Shown piece by piece: positions 1 to 12,790 of a stretch of DNA of 64,000 nt (position 1 is the stretch's first letter; the number at the start of each line of letters is the position of its first letter). Source of the DNA: Romanomermis culicivorax (lineage: Eukaryota > Nematoda > Enoplea > Mermithida > Mermithidae); assembly GCA_963922205.1 (NCBI GenBank), contig CAWUHX010000352.1:186001-250000 (forward strand), written 5' to 3'. A model generated the notes under the pieces. The model made no database searches. It saw only the letters and a program-made list of their open reading frames with translations, and was not told the origin of the DNA. The position numbers and the translations under genes are program-made.

Positions 1-3000
1 ACTCGATTAACCCGGATACCCGAAAGACCAGATCCCAAAATTTTTCAGTGAAGCACTAGTCACCATATAGCTAGCCATGCTGCCAGCGAGTTCTCGGGGG
101 TTCATATGGCACTTCTAGGCTCATAAAAGCCTGTTTTTCGTAACTTCTATAAATTGAGCAACCAATCAAAACACCGAACTGAGGCAAATCATATCAAGTC
201 GATCTCCTCCATATATGAAAACATGTTACTCCTTTTTTTGTGATCTTTAAATTTTGCCAACTTACTACAGATGTACTCGTCTGTTTTACTTGAAATTCTA
301 CGATATAATAAAATTGAAAAGCCAAGGTCATTCCATGTTTTAACGATTTTCAGCTGAAGCATGTCACATAAGACTGAAAATTTACGAGGTTACTCAACTT
401 AATCCCCAACAATTTCATGAGAGAAAAAGTTTTAGAGCGTCAGTTTTGCGTAAAGAATTAATTTTAATTTTCGATTTTTTTTGTAGACCGTTATGTAAGA
501 AAGGAGACTATAAGTGATGATTACAGAAAATTAGGATTATCCCAAGCTCCGGCTCGGCGCTAGGCTTGCCCCGGTTGGGGGCAAGACATTCAAAACTTGT
601 ATTTTTGATAAGATTGCGAACTCAATTTGAAATGTATTTTAGCTCAGAATGTCTAATACATAATAAATATTCCTTTAAATTAAAAGATCTGACTTCTGTC
701 ATAGAAATTTAAGGTATTAGACTAGCGCTCTTTATAATGTTTGAAGCTCAGCATTTGTAACATTTAAGAAGTCTCATGTTTTACAAAGTTATACTTTTCA
801 AAGTGAAACAACAAACAAATCATTTGTTTCTAAAACAAATGTTTTTTCTAGCTCAATTAGAGGTCCAAATGTTTTGTTGACGTCAAGGATATCAACATCC
901 CGTTTCTTTATCCCATCCCTGTACTATAAGACAACCTTCAAAAGCCGATTAAATGTTGTCTTGGACCATTAAACTGAATAAGTATTCGTTATTTAATGTT
1001 GCTTATTAAATTTTCAGAGACTTGTTGCGAATGTACTTACAATTGCTAAAAATTAGATTCCCGACGAATGGAGATGAAGCTTGTAAGCTTATTTACGACT
1101 GTTTCAATATAATATTATACTCTATTAGATAGATAGGTATTTTTATATCCAACAGCATTACAATACAAATAATCATAAATACCCACCTGTTCGAGGTTGG
1201 AAGATCAAGTTTTGAGTAATTGCCTTGCTAGCTTATTTTCGTGAAATTAATGCTTCGAAGAAATATACTATCGTTTTTTACGCTGATTTCTTCAGTATAA
1301 CGAGTCACCCCTAAAGACATGTCTGTATAACATTTACAGTAGCGTTTCATGCTATCACTTTTTTTTGTTATCTTTATCACCATTCTCACATATATACAAG
1401 GGCTAGGAAGCACGCGTCAAAAAATTTCGGTATTTCAGTATCGTTACAATAAAAAAACTGATTATTTTATCATCGAGGACCAAATTAGAGATGTATTTAT
1501 GGCTGTAAAGTAAATCCAACAACTTCGTCTGCAGCTTGAAATGGTTTTCGAGTTTTCAAAAAGTTCAAGGAGCAATCGTTTGCTCGTTTAATCCTCACAA
1601 CAATAGTCGAATACACTGATTTTCCATAAATTGGTCAGTTGAAGAAAGTACATGAAGAATTAATGCTCACGTAGAAACTGGTGGAAAGAATAAAACTTTT
1701 GACGACAAGACAATGAAACCCATTGAGTCGCCGAACCACCCTTGAAAATCAAAATAAAATACTTTTGAAGTTTCACTCGAAGATTCTAAATCCATGAAAT
1801 TATGAAGATTAATTCAACAAAATCGGAAATTCAAGGAAAAAATTTATCTTTCTGATGTCTGTTACAAAGTTGAGTATACATATTTAAGACACGATTTCTG
1901 AGAGGTTCTACTTTCCCTATGATAAGTTGAAAATTAATCATATCTCAAAATGGAATATTTTGGGTAGTTTCGTGCGCTGAGTTCCGTGGTACCATTGGTT
2001 TTGCTTGAAAACGAAAATTCACGCCGCTACAATATTCCAAAGTTTGAAAATTGATCTATTTTTGGCATTTTTCAGTGCTTTTGCTAGCCAAGCGATATTT
2101 CAGGATCGAATTGATATTATTTGATGAATGAATATTCATTTTACAGAGGAAAGAAACTCTCTTGTGATGTAATATTTACAGTAAATAATTGCCTATTACA
2201 CTTTTTCGTAGAGTTTAAAGTGTCGAAAATGGGCCGTCAAAATCATCTTCCCATCGGATGCCGCAGGATTTTATTTTCTTATTTTATAGCTCACGCATTT
2301 TTACTGTATTGGTCAAATTTTCATCAGAATTTTTGTACCTTTTGGAGAGCTGCACCGCTCTGAAGAAGGCATACTCATTGAAAGCACTCAGATGTCACAG
2401 CATTTTCCAGGTGGGCCTTGTCTACCACGTGTGATACGTTTATTATCTGTACTATAGAATTATCAAATAACTAATAGGCTATAGTTTGATGTACTAATTA
2501 TTTCGCAAAGGAACACTCTGCAAGAAAGTTTAAACTGTCGATAATGAGAAGCAAAAAAAAGAAAAATCCTGTTCATGGGCACTCTGGAGCATCTTCAACT
2601 ATGATGCCGAGGAATTTTATTTTGTTATTCTTCAGTTCATACATTCCTACAGTAGCTGCAAAAGTAACATGCCATCATCGCGCACCGTTTTGGTAGCCGT
2701 ATACATCTGCATACACTGCACTGTCATTCAAATGTGTTTTTGTCAATAAAGTTCTGGGAACACAGGATACATTACATTATTATTATAATACATTATAAGA
2801 AAAAATGTGGCTTTAAGTACTGATAAATTTTCATTGATCTAAGTTTGATGGTTTCTGAACAAAGTGCTTCAAATGAAAAATCGAAAAGTTCGAAAATTTT
2901 ATTCCAGAAATTGAGTGATTGTTTGAAATCCATTCATTCGCTTATTTTCGTCTAGCTAAAGTCACGTGGTGTGCAACAGGGCTCCTTCAACTGTAAAGCA

Positions 3001-4352
3001 CTTTCGCACAGCTTATAATATAGGCGGAGTCGGACAGCCGACACTTATTTTGTAACATTTAACTCGCAGCTTCGATTTTTTGCCGGTGAAATTACTGAGG
3101 AGAGAAATTTTTGTTGCATCTCTTCTGAGGCATCCTCTTGCGCAACCATTGTAAATTGATCGATGAAATTTTACCAGTGATTAGACACACATCTTTTCCT
3201 TTTATTCGTCTAATTTGAACTTCCTGCATCCCGTTAATGGCATATTTAGTGGCGTTAAATACCAACTTTCAGAATGTGCGGACACCTACAGCTCCCAAAA
3301 CGGTACATTAATTTGATTGAAATTTCAAAACAATATGTCAGTCATTAGTGGCTACAGAAATCAAGAAAAAATTTCTGCGGCATCCCATGGGAAAGTGCCC
3401 AAGTAAGGCTCCAAATGATTTTTTCGTTTTATTTCGACTTACTTCTTGACACGTTAAAACAGCATAAAAAGTGTAAAGTAAGGAATTGAAAAATATTTTT
3501 CATATCTGAACAGGGATTTTTTCCGCACAGTGCGGAAAATTTTTTGAGAGTTTTCCGCACGGAACAGAAATTTTTTAATGTTTTTAGTGGTTTATAATGG
3601 TGGTGCAGAAATTTTTCTGGCCGATTTCCGCAAGATGCGGAACGACCGGTGCGGAAATGACCCTATATCTGAATATTGTCTTCTGCATGTAATGGACATT
3701 TGGGTACAGAGTAACGCCTTTTATGAGCTGTGATATTTTGGAACACGTATACAGACTGGAAAATGTCAAAAATTGTAAAAGTTCCTAACTTTGTGATACC
3801 GTAGCTATGCTGATTTTGATTTTTGTGCTAAATGAATGCTGTCAAAATACTCAGCGTGTAAAACTACCCAAAATATCTTTTTTCTAGATATTATTAATTT
3901 TCAGCTTATTATAGGTCAATGGAGCAGAAGGTAGAATCTCTCATAAATCGTGTCTTAATTACTGCAGGGAAGATTCGTTAGCTCAGCTTCAAGTTTGCAC
4001 TGTCCAGCAGTTTTACTCATTATATGAGCTTATAGGAAGAGTACAAAACAATTTTTATTGATCAACAAATTTTACAGCTGTTATTTGATGATGAGATCAG
4101 CGTGTGAAAACAATGAATAACTTGGAAAGCAGGCGATCATATAATTTTCAATAATCTCTGGCGCTCCTCACCGGATAATTTTGGGCTTTTCGGCTTCTGA
4201 AACTCAATAAACTGGTTCTTTTCTGTATTCAACTCCCAAATTTTCTATTGTACTCGTGCCTGTTTTGTACTTGAAGAATGAAAAACAACATTGATGAGTA
4301 TCAAGAGAATTTTTCTTTCAATTTCTGCCGTCGTACTTTCAATTCCAATTAG
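1..4352. other. AT-rich stretch without a recognisable gene
   Basis: I see no convincing coding exon on either strand; the open frames are short and composition-driven. Positions 45-125 resemble 16920-17030 (shared CATATAGCTAGCCA / CATATGGCTAGCCA words followed by a GGGGTTC / GGGTTCC block), so a dispersed repeat covers the left edge. Positions 3514-3660 hold several copies of a CCGCA..TGCGG palindrome flanked by T and A runs, related to the palindromes further right. Upstream exons of the gene whose end is at 4353-4543 could lie here undetected. Confidence 0.5.
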
Positions 4353-4543
4353 AAAGACGAATTGACACGACGTATGTAACTGTTCTCGGTTGTGTGCATC
4401 AATGGTTCATTTTTTTGAAATCTGTTTTCTTTGATCATTTTTCAGATTTGGTATCCAAATCCAAGCCACGCCTCAAGCCGTTGAATTCTGCGGAAACTAA
4501 AGATATTGACGAAATTTGGAATATGATCTACAAATGTGAATAA
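4353..4543 (+). CDS. Probable 3' terminal exons of an unidentified gene
   Basis: A 98 nt exon (4446-4543) follows a strong acceptor (TTTTTCAG) and reads LVSKSKPRLKPLNSAETKDI, then DEIWNMIYKCE and a TAA stop. Its codon content looks like real protein rather than AT-rich noise. A 19 nt exon at 4353-4371 (AAAGACGAAT..) lies between an AG and a GTATGT donor; the 74 nt intron joins the two in frame (KDELTR-H-LVSK). I do not recognise the protein and could not find earlier exons upstream. The small exon is less certain than the terminal one. Alternatively the whole thing is a chance open stretch. Confidence 0.35.
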
Positions 4544-5199
4544 ACAGTCAGTCGTATTCATCATGTCAGCGTAAAGACACTGCGCGATGTTGTATTTTCT
4601 TGAATTGGTTGTAAATAGTAAACAGTGGAATGCAAGTTCTCATATTTTCGCGATTCTCTGTAATACTATCCGTAGCATGGTACAGAAAAATTATGAGCAT
4701 ACCGAGTTAGCCGTTAACTTTGAGAAGAAAATTCTATTGTATAGGCTACGATTTGGACGACAGTACGAATTTTTGTCATCTCCCGATTTGCAATCATTTT
4801 CCAGACAGTCACAACAAAAAAGTCCGACTGTAGTGAAATTGATTGCTACATAGTTTCCCGCCATCGAGGAAGCCGGGTCTCGTTTATCTGGGTAACTGCT
4901 GCACTCAATTGCAGCAGAATGTTAGTCGAGAACATTTGACCAATGTATCGGTTTGTCTATGGAAAAATCTCTCCCATTGAGCTTGCTAATTTTTTTGTTA
5001 TGGATTTACTCCATCGGTTTGTTCCCAGTCCCACTTTATATTGAATAGATTAATGTACCTATGAAGGACTTGAGTGGTTAATAGATTCTTAACTGAAGTT
5101 GTTGTGTTGATAAAGTGGTACCACATAAAAACTAATTTACTGTAGATGGCACTATTTCTCACAAAGCATCAGTGTTTTTTTTGCTCAAAAGCACTGTTT

Positions 5200-5660
5200 T
5201 TTTCCACGAACTTTTTTCCACAAATGTGGAAAGGGGTCAAATTTTTTTTCCACATGTGGAAAAAAATTTTTCGTCTTAAAATCCTCGTTTTTTGGCTTTA
5301 AAATGCTCACAGACGCTTTATCGCACTGTTTTTCAGCTTTTTCAAGCCTTCCGGTGTTTTTAGAGAGTTAATTCATTAAAATTGAAGAAAAATTTGAAAT
5401 ATTCGACTTAAAAGCCTAATCTACAAGCATTGTTGAACAAATTTTCTAGCAAACTATCCAAGAGCATAATTGACTTGAATTACACAAGAAATCAATGGTC
5501 AAGTCCTCTAATGATGACAAGCGAAAGCCCAAGCCCAAAAAAGATGGTAATCTTTCCGGCGCGTAGCGCCGAAAATTTTTGGGGTATATTGACATTCTGG
5601 GATGCTGGAAAATCAATTTTCCGAACATTTATTTCAAGAATTAGATCCTAATTTTGTGTT
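5200..5660. repeat. Palindrome-bearing dispersed repeat
   Basis: Contains CCACAAATGTGG and CCACATGTGG palindromes flanked by T and A runs (5211-5270), and a GC hairpin CCGGCGCGTAGCGCCG at 5556-5571 followed by AAAATTTTT. The same building blocks recur up to about 13.6 kb. No protein is encoded; the open frames on both strands at 5430-5651 mirror one another over the hairpin. Confidence 0.6.
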
Positions 5661-5819
5661 CAAGAGTCGTAATTTCTAGAATTCTACTTGAAAAATTTTA
5701 AAATCTGTAATTTATTTGTAAACTCTCGTGAACTTGGTCGAAAATATATGGGTAATGAGAGTATAAATTTCCGAAAGATATTTCCATGAAGCTTTTGAAT
5801 TGATTTCACGTTAGCAAAG

Positions 5820-6320
5820 AAATAATCACATCATAAAGCATAGAGACTTGACGTATATTGATCTTTCTCAAAAGGAAAAAATGCGAATCTTCATTAAATA
5901 TTATGATAAAATGTTGAAGATTACCAATTAAAACATGAGATACTACGTTTAAGATGATGAAAACTCTTATAGATTAAGTGATAAATGAAGGTAGATATGA
6001 TAAAAGCCGCGCCTGAGCTACTCAATGAATAATGATGATTATTAAAGTTAATAACCGGCGCAAAGCGCCGGAAAATTTTGACATTTCGACCTCCTAAAAT
6101 GCACCAAAATGCATCTTTTCAATATGAAAACCCCAAATTTTTCTTCCACATTTGTGGAAAGACCTCAAAAATTTTTTCCACATTCCAGATTTTTTTTCCA
6201 CATTATAGTGCAAATGTGGAAAAAAACAGTGCTCAAAACTTTCTGCCCCATTTGAGGAAAACCCCCAAAAAAATTTTCCTCATGAGGAAAAACAATTTTT
6301 TTAGTTTCCTTGCTTAAAAA
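5820..6320 (+). repeat. Dispersed repeat, copy 1 of 3
   Basis: A block running from AAAACATGAGATA (about 5932) through GAAGGTAGATATGATAAAAG, the hairpin CCGGCGCAAAGCGCCGG (6055-6071), AAAATTTTGA and CTAAAATGCACCAAAATGC recurs at about 12960-13135 and again at 13135-13620. The tail of this copy carries CCACAAATGTGGAAA-type and CCTCATGAGG palindromes (6145-6300). It is noncoding and looks like a non-autonomous mobile element. I see no clear target-site duplication. Confidence 0.6.
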
Positions 6321-6351
6321 TCGCTCAAAATCATTTCTGATGTGATTTTTG

Positions 6352-8250
6352 AACGTTTCTCATCGCCGTTTTTTCCTCAAATGGGGTGTTTTGAGGAAAA
6401 AATTTCGAAATGAGGAAAAAAATATAGGTATGGTTCTCATTGAGAAAAAAATTTTGGGGAATTCAAAACCGAAAAGATGCGTTTTGGTGGACTTCAAAGG
6501 GTCAAAATCTCAAAATTTTGCGGCGCTTCGCGCCGGTCATTGGTATAATCTTGACTATTTTCTATCAGGCGCGGCCGTTAGCATATCTACTTCGACTTAC
6601 TAATTAATGCTCAACAGTTTCCATCAATCAAGTTAGCTTGTTTCTTTTTGTAATCGTTCACAGTCCATTATGTCGCCCAAAATTGAGATTTTTCATCAGT
6701 TCCCTCAATTTTTTCTCTCGATGCTTGGAATTTTTTAAACGTTTGCAACCTGAACTTTTGCGCTTTTTGAAGATAGAAATTAAAGACATCATTCTAGACT
6801 GCGATTTTAGAACTTCTATTCGGGAATATCTGTTGGAGAAATTTATTTTCCAGCGGTTTAGAATATAAAAACTCAAATTATTACAGTTCATCAGTTTGAT
6901 TTTAGTTTTTTGTGAAGGTTCATTTTCCAGCGTTTTAGAAAGTGAAATTTCAAAAAAATTTTCGGCGCTCTGCGCCCACCGTTTTTTTTTCCTTGAAGAT
7001 TTTCTCCACATGAGAACCGGACCCAAAATTTTTTTCCTCATTTTCCAAAAATTTTTCTCATTTTTAAAAACGTTTATAATGTTGCTACGGATGCTTTTCT
7101 ATGCATTTTAGGAGCATACCCAAGCATTTCGTTATATTTGGAGTCAGAAACCTGCAAAAATGAGGAAAAAAATTGAGAAAATTCTGGTTATGTTAGTTAA
7201 AAATGAGCTTATGAAGAATATATTGGTGTTCTACAGGAGCAGGTGAATCATGTTAACGATAGATTTCTCAGGAATTTATCCGCTCTACTGACATTTCTGT
7301 GGTTCCGATTAGAATCATCTAATTTTATTTAGTTCTTGGTCCGGGGCGGAGCGCCAGAAAAATTTTTCGATTTTCACTTTCTAAAACGCTGGAAGATGAA
7401 CCTTCACAACGTTCAGAAATAAATTAAAATAAAGCTGATGAACTGTAATTTGTTTCAAATTCCGGCACGCAGCGCCGGAAAAATTTTCGGGTTTTTATAT
7501 TCTAAAACGCTGGAAAATAAATCCCTCCAAAAGATATTCATGAACAGACGTTATAAAATCGCACTCTAGAATGATGTCTTCGATTTCCATCTTCAATAAA
7601 AGCTAGATTGATGGAAACTGTTGAGCATTAATCAGTAAGTCGGAGTAGATATGCTAACGGCCGCGCCTGATAGAAAATGGTTGAGATTGTACCCTTGACC
7701 GGCGCGAAGCGCCGGAAAATTTTGAGATTTTGACCCTTTCAGGTCCACCAAAACGCATCTTTTCGGTTTTGAATTCCCCAGAATTTTTTCCTCAATGAGA
7801 ACCATACCCAAAATTTTTTTCCTCATTTCGAAATTTTTTTCCTCAAAAGACCCCATTTGAGGAAAAAACGGTGTCTGCGCCGGACCAAGAGCTAAATATA
7901 ATTAGATGAATCTAATCGGAACCACCGAAATGTCAATAGAGCGGATAATTGATAAATTCTTGAGAACTCTATCGTTAACATGCTTCACCCGCTCCTGTAG
8001 AACACCAATATATTCTTCATGAGCTCATTTTGACTAACATAACCAGAATTTTCGCAATTTTTTCCTCATTCTTGCAGGTTTCTGGCTCCAAATACAACAA
8101 AATGTTTGGGTATGCTCCTAAAATGCATAAAAAAGCATCCGTAGCCACATTATAAGCGTTTTTAAAAATGAGGAAAATTTTTGGAAAATGAGGAAAAAAA
8201 TTTTGGGTCCGGTTCTCATGTGGAAAAAATCTTTGAGGAAAAAAAACGGT
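6352..8250. repeat. Large inverted-repeat complex
   Basis: The left arm, about 6352-6973, is the reverse complement of about 7341-7873. Matching landmarks are GGAATTCAAAACCGAAAAG against its complement at about 7757-7780, GCTCAACAGTTTCCATCAA against 7608-7625, and CCAGCGTTTTAGAAAGTGAA against 7373-7393. The spacer (about 6974-7350) is itself repeated in inverted orientation at about 7873-8250, so the order is A-B-C-D-C'-B'-A'-D'. GC hairpins sit at 6521, 7462 and 7699. The matching open frames on opposite strands (6349-6603 and 7632-7856) arise from the inverted DNA and are not evidence for a protein. Confidence 0.7.
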
Positions 8251-8976
8251 GTTTCTCATTAACTTGCATCTTATTCCGCCAATAAACCGACATTTTTTTG
8301 CAAAAAGACGAGCTATAACCTGTTTGTAGATGAATATTTAAGTGAGCTTAAATGAGCAAGAGAATAATTTAACAGCATAACCTTTATAGCTTATATTTCT
8401 TTGACGACATAAAACAATCTAATTTTGACATAACAAGTAAATCAAACGGTAAACTGTGATAAAAAGATAACAATGAAAAATAGAATTTTAAAACTGATTT
8501 TGAATAGTTGACAATCTGAAAGGTATGAACTGAACCACATATAGCTTTTTTTCTGCATAAGCCAGGTTCCAATGTGCAACTTGGAGAAAAATTTTGGTTG
8601 CACAGATAAATTTTTGGTGGTTCACTCTAAAATCAATAAATTAGCTTAATTTTATCGGAAAAAATACTAAAAGCTGGTTTCTTCTATTTCATTCGATTCG
8701 CGTTCAGGCTTTCGAAACCAAATTTTTTGGGTTTTGAAGAGAAAATGGAAAGATTGGTATGAGTAACTTGTTCGGCGCCTAGTGCCAAAAATCTATAATA
8801 TTGATATCCTAAAACGCTGGAAAATGAACCTTTTCAGCTTTTATTTCTTAGACACAGAAGGTTTAATTTTTCAGTGAATTCAATGAATTTTCAGTCGGGC
8901 GGACTACAATTCAAAAACTAGGAAAGCAATCAAGAATTTTAATTCTTCAACCAGCAAGAATTCCCACTTAGACTCG

Positions 8977-9044
8977 AAAAGTTTTAATCACACAAATGAT
9001 TAAAAAAAAAGTTTTAATCACACAAATGATTAAAACTTTTTTTT
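8977..9044. repeat. 30 bp direct repeat forming a perfect hairpin
   Basis: The unit GTTTTAATCACACAAATGAT is present twice in tandem (8981-9000 and 9011-9030). The second copy ends in TTAAAAC plus a T run, so 9003-9020 and 9027-9044 form an 18 bp perfect stem with a 6 nt loop. No coding content. Confidence 0.7.
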
Positions 9045-9094
9045 CCTTCAATTTGATTTGTCAAAAATTGTAGTCTACTCCTTCTTAACCGTGA

Positions 9095-9135
9095 GTCCAA
9101 GCCTAAACCTAAGCCTAAGCGTAGACCTAAGTAGG
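9095..9135. repeat. Interstitial telomere-like repeat, tract 1
   Basis: Degenerate units of CCTAAG / CCTAAA (AAGCCTAAACCTAAGCCTAA..), which are rotations of GCCTAA, the complement of the nematode telomere hexamer TTAGGC. About five to six units, imperfect. It lies inside the repeat mosaic, next to a GTTGCACAGTGCAACTTG palindrome at about 9194. Either a relic of telomere repair or part of a mobile element, since tract 2 has a similar context. Confidence 0.55.
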
Positions 9136-9528
9136 TTTTTTTGCACACAGCAAGCAAATTTCGGGCTCGGCTCTAATCGAATTTTTTCTGCCAAGTTGCA
9201 CAGTGCAACTTGAGGCCCGGCTGCTCTTTTGGTTATGTTATAGGGTTTTCTGTCCGGAGATGCATTTTTATGTGTTCTAAAATGGAAAAAAGTGGACAAT
9301 TTTTCGGCGCTTAGCGCCGGGTTTCAATTCATTTATAATTTTCTATATTAAGTGCGCGGTAGTAGGTTCTAATTATCATCATATTAAGGATAAAATGTTT
9401 GATCCTGTATTGTTTTTTGACCAATTTGATGAAAACTAACGTTTTTCTCGATAATTTTCCAAAATTTTTTTGCGATTTTCATGAAAATTTTGAATTTTGA
9501 CTTCCATGTGATTAAAACATTTTGAGTG

Positions 9529-9761
9529 TAAAGGGTCATTTTACTTGCCTTTATCGGCGGAATGGAACGGAAAGAAATCGACACAACGTTTCTGAACGAA
9601 GGGGAAATTTTCGTTCGGTTCGGTTGGGGATTACCGTCGGTCATTTTCTAGAAAATTGCAGTTACCCTCTCCGATCGAAAGTGGATTTTCAGGCTGAATG
9701 TTTCAAGCTGGTAGCGATCGGTTCCGTTCCGCCGAAAAAAGCAAGTATAAATGAACCTTAA
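9529..9761. mobile_element. MITE-like element with terminal inverted repeats
   Basis: The left end (TAAAGGGTCATTTTACTTGC at 9529) is an imperfect inverted copy of the right end, which ends ..GCAAGTATAAATGAACCTTA at 9760. The match continues inward for about 45 bp through CGGCGGAATGGAACGG / CCGTTCCGCCG. No transposase frame is present; at about 230 bp this fits a non-autonomous DNA transposon. A truncated, inverted copy lies at 10233-10370. Target-site duplication not identified. Confidence 0.6.
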
Positions 9762-10232
9762 GGCAATGCTATAAATTTTTGCTGGCTGAAAGATACAAAT
9801 TCTTAGTCGCTTGCCTAGTTTTTGAATTTTAGTTTGTCCGACTGAAAATTTACTAAATTCACTGAGAAATCAAACCTTACAATATCTGGAAAATGAAAGG
9901 TGAAAAGATTCATTTTCCAGCGTTCTACAAAATTGATATCCAGAAAAAGATTTCGGCGCTGCACGCCGAACTAATTACTCTAGTCTAGTCATATTAATCT
10001 TTTCATTTTGTCTCCAAAACTCATAAAATTGGGTTTTAAATGCCTAAAACCGACGCGGATCGAATGAAATATACAAGAAAAATATAGTTTGCGATGGTTT
10101 TTCCAATAAATTTGAGCCAATTTATTTATTTTATAGTGAGCAACCAAAAATTTATCTGTGCAACCAAAATTTATCCACAAGTTGCACATTGCAACCTGGC
10201 CTGTGCAGAAAAAAACCCTGGACCTGTAAGAC

Positions 10233-10370
10233 TAAAGGGTTATTTATACTTGCCTTTTTCGGCAGAACGGAATGGAACTGATCGCCAACAGCTTTTAACG
10301 TTCAGCCTGAAAATCGACTTTCGATTGGAAAGTATAGCTGCAATTTTCTAGAAAATGACCGACGATAACA
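10233..10370. mobile_element. Truncated inverted copy of the 9.5 kb MITE
   Basis: Begins TAAAGGGTTATTTATACTTG and continues through CGGCAGAACGGAATGGAAC, TTCAGCCTGAAAATC and CAATTTTCTAGAAAATGACC. This is the reverse complement of about 9636-9760 with scattered substitutions. Only one end is preserved. Confidence 0.6.
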
Positions 10371-10429
10371 ATCTAGGAAAAAATTAGGAAAAATTTGGCT
10401 TTTTGGCCTTTTTTAGGGAAAATTTTTGA

Positions 10430-11720
10430 CATTTTTTCGATATTTTTGGGGTCTTTTCGACCCCCCTCCCCAAAATTTTGGAAATTTCAGGACCCCCACC
10501 CCAAAATTTTGGGTTTACCCTCCCCCAACTGGTCGGACCTCTTACAGGTATGATCGTCACAAAATTTTTTTCGGTTTTTTTTTGGTTTTTAAAAAAATCA
10601 ATCAGAAACTGTTTTTTCACATTAGTCGATCTATTAGGCATGTATTGGTGTCTATCTAAATCAATAAAACAATTAATTTATTTGAACTGACTTTACTACA
10701 AAGTAAAAAAATCGTATTTTTATGATACATTTTGCACACAAAAGATGTGAATAAATCAACTGATACTTTATGTATCCATGACGCAAGCACACATTTATTA
10801 CATGAGCCAAATTTGCTATAGTTTGCTCACATAAAAATTGGACACTAAATCTTTCCTACTGTGTATTTCGACCATACGGAATCACATCCATATCATCATA
10901 GAAATTTAATAAAATATGATTGTTTAATATTCTGAATTTATTGTAACAGTGAGGTTTTTAATTTTCTTTGCTCGAAATTTCAAAATATAAATGAGAAAAC
11001 AGTAATAAAATTTTATACAGATCAGTTAAGCTTGATTGAACACCATATATTCAATATTTTCAATGACTACGTACTGTAGATTAACGAAGAGAAGAGCTTC
11101 TGAGTGGCTCGTTTTCATGTGACTTGACGTCGCTATTAAGTAGAAAAAAATCGTACACAAAATATGTATAAATCAATCGATAGGCTATGTATCCATCACG
11201 CAATTGAGGTTAGTATATGTAATGAGACTCATTTGCTGTAGTTATAGCTCGCAGACAGGTTTGAAAAGCAAAAATTTGGAAACATCTGAAATGTCTATAT
11301 GTGTTACTTTTAACTGTATGTAGTTTGTATGTAATAATCTATCAATTTAAAACCCTCTTATCAAAAACGGTATATATAATGTATATATGTGATGCATTGA
11401 TAGAATTTAGTGATTGATTTCTTACGAGTTTTGATTACACGTATATACATTACGTACTGTTTATTTCCCTTTATTTGTAATTTTTCTTTTTTCTCTTTGA
11501 ATTTCCCCTTCACATATCGCATGCTCTGTTCCATTCTTACTTATCATGTTCTTCACTCATCGTTCCTTCCTTATGTGCCCGCCATTACTCATTTCTATTG
11601 CTGTAATAGGGATTTCCTATAGCATAAAGTAATGACACTTCCGATAAGATTAATACTTGTAGCTGTCATTCTAAGGCTCCCTAGTTAGTCTAAAATGATA
11701 GAGGGAGCTTCCAGAAATTT
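10430..11720. other. C-rich repeat edge and AT-rich noncoding DNA
   Basis: Positions 10440-10540 carry CCCCAAAATTTTGG-type palindromes and a CCCCCAACTGGTCGGACC block that recurs near 13745-13970. A small stem at about 11670-11705 (GGCTCCCT..AGGGAGC) is the only other structure seen. No gene recognised. Confidence 0.45.
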
Positions 11721-12790
11721 TTTTCGTACATATTTTGATGTCCCAAACATTCTATAGAATTAAACCAGAAAAAAACCATTAAAAAACCAAAATGTCGAAA
11801 TTTCAAAAGTTTGGTTTTTGCCAACCCTGGTAATTATAGGTTTTTGTATTCGGAAGAGGATTGAAACATTTTAAGCCTAGGACAATGGTAGCAGTTCTTG
11901 CCGGTTGGAGAATTCAAATTATTGGTTGCTTGCTTAGTTTTTGAATTTTAGTTTGCCCGACTGAAAATTCTTTCAGCAGTCAACTCACTGAAAAATTAAA
12001 TTTTCTGTCTAGGAAATAAATGTTGAAAAAATTCATTTTCCAGCGTTCTAGAATATCGAAATCCAAAAAATTTTCTGGCGCTTCGCGCCGGAATGACCGA
12101 TATTCAAATCCGATATAAAATAAAATACCTAACGTGCCTTTTCATGCTTTGCATAATGCGAGGACAATCTCATTCAATGTATTATTATGATTGATATAGA
12201 AGATAAAAAAACTTAAACAAGCTTAAAAACATGAATAAAACAGCTGTCGACATTTTTGAGCGAAAAAAACGACGTGGCGAAAATTTATTGCGAAGAAATG
12301 TTTGACGTCCTTCGCCAAATGGCGATAGGATCACGATCGATCATCGATAGTTGCAGAAGAATAAGCTGAAAAAAATGAATGTTCGAACGGTTTTAGAAGC
12401 CTCATTTTTTTGGCGCTACGCACCGAACAAGTTAATCATACCATCCTTTTCACTATTTCTCCTAAACTCGGGAAATTGGGTTTTAAAGCTGAAAATCAAC
12501 GCGAATTGAATGAATTACAAGAAAATTAGCTTTTGATGATTTTTCCGATGAAATTAAGCGAATGTTCCAATTTTAGAGTGAGCAACCAAAAATTTATCTG
12601 TGCAACCTAATTCCCCCCCCCCCCCCCACCCCACCAAGTTGTACATTGCAACCTGGCCTGTGCGAAAAAACCCTGGTCAGTGGCCTCTAAGCGTTGCCGA
12701 GCGAGGAGAACTGTTATCAATTTGATTGGTAAGAAAAAATATGTCATCAATTCGATTAGTCGAAAGAATGTGGTTTACTGCTTGCTACTG

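Noticed and set aside
6349-7856. Two similar 75-84 residue proteins on opposite strands (6349-6603 and 7632-7856)
   Set aside because: They are the two arms of an inverted repeat read on each strand; the similarity is at the DNA level and the frames have no recognisable domain.
8977-9044. Two repeats with spacer considered as a CRISPR-like array
   Set aside because: Only two adjacent copies without spacers, in animal DNA; a simple duplication forming a hairpin.
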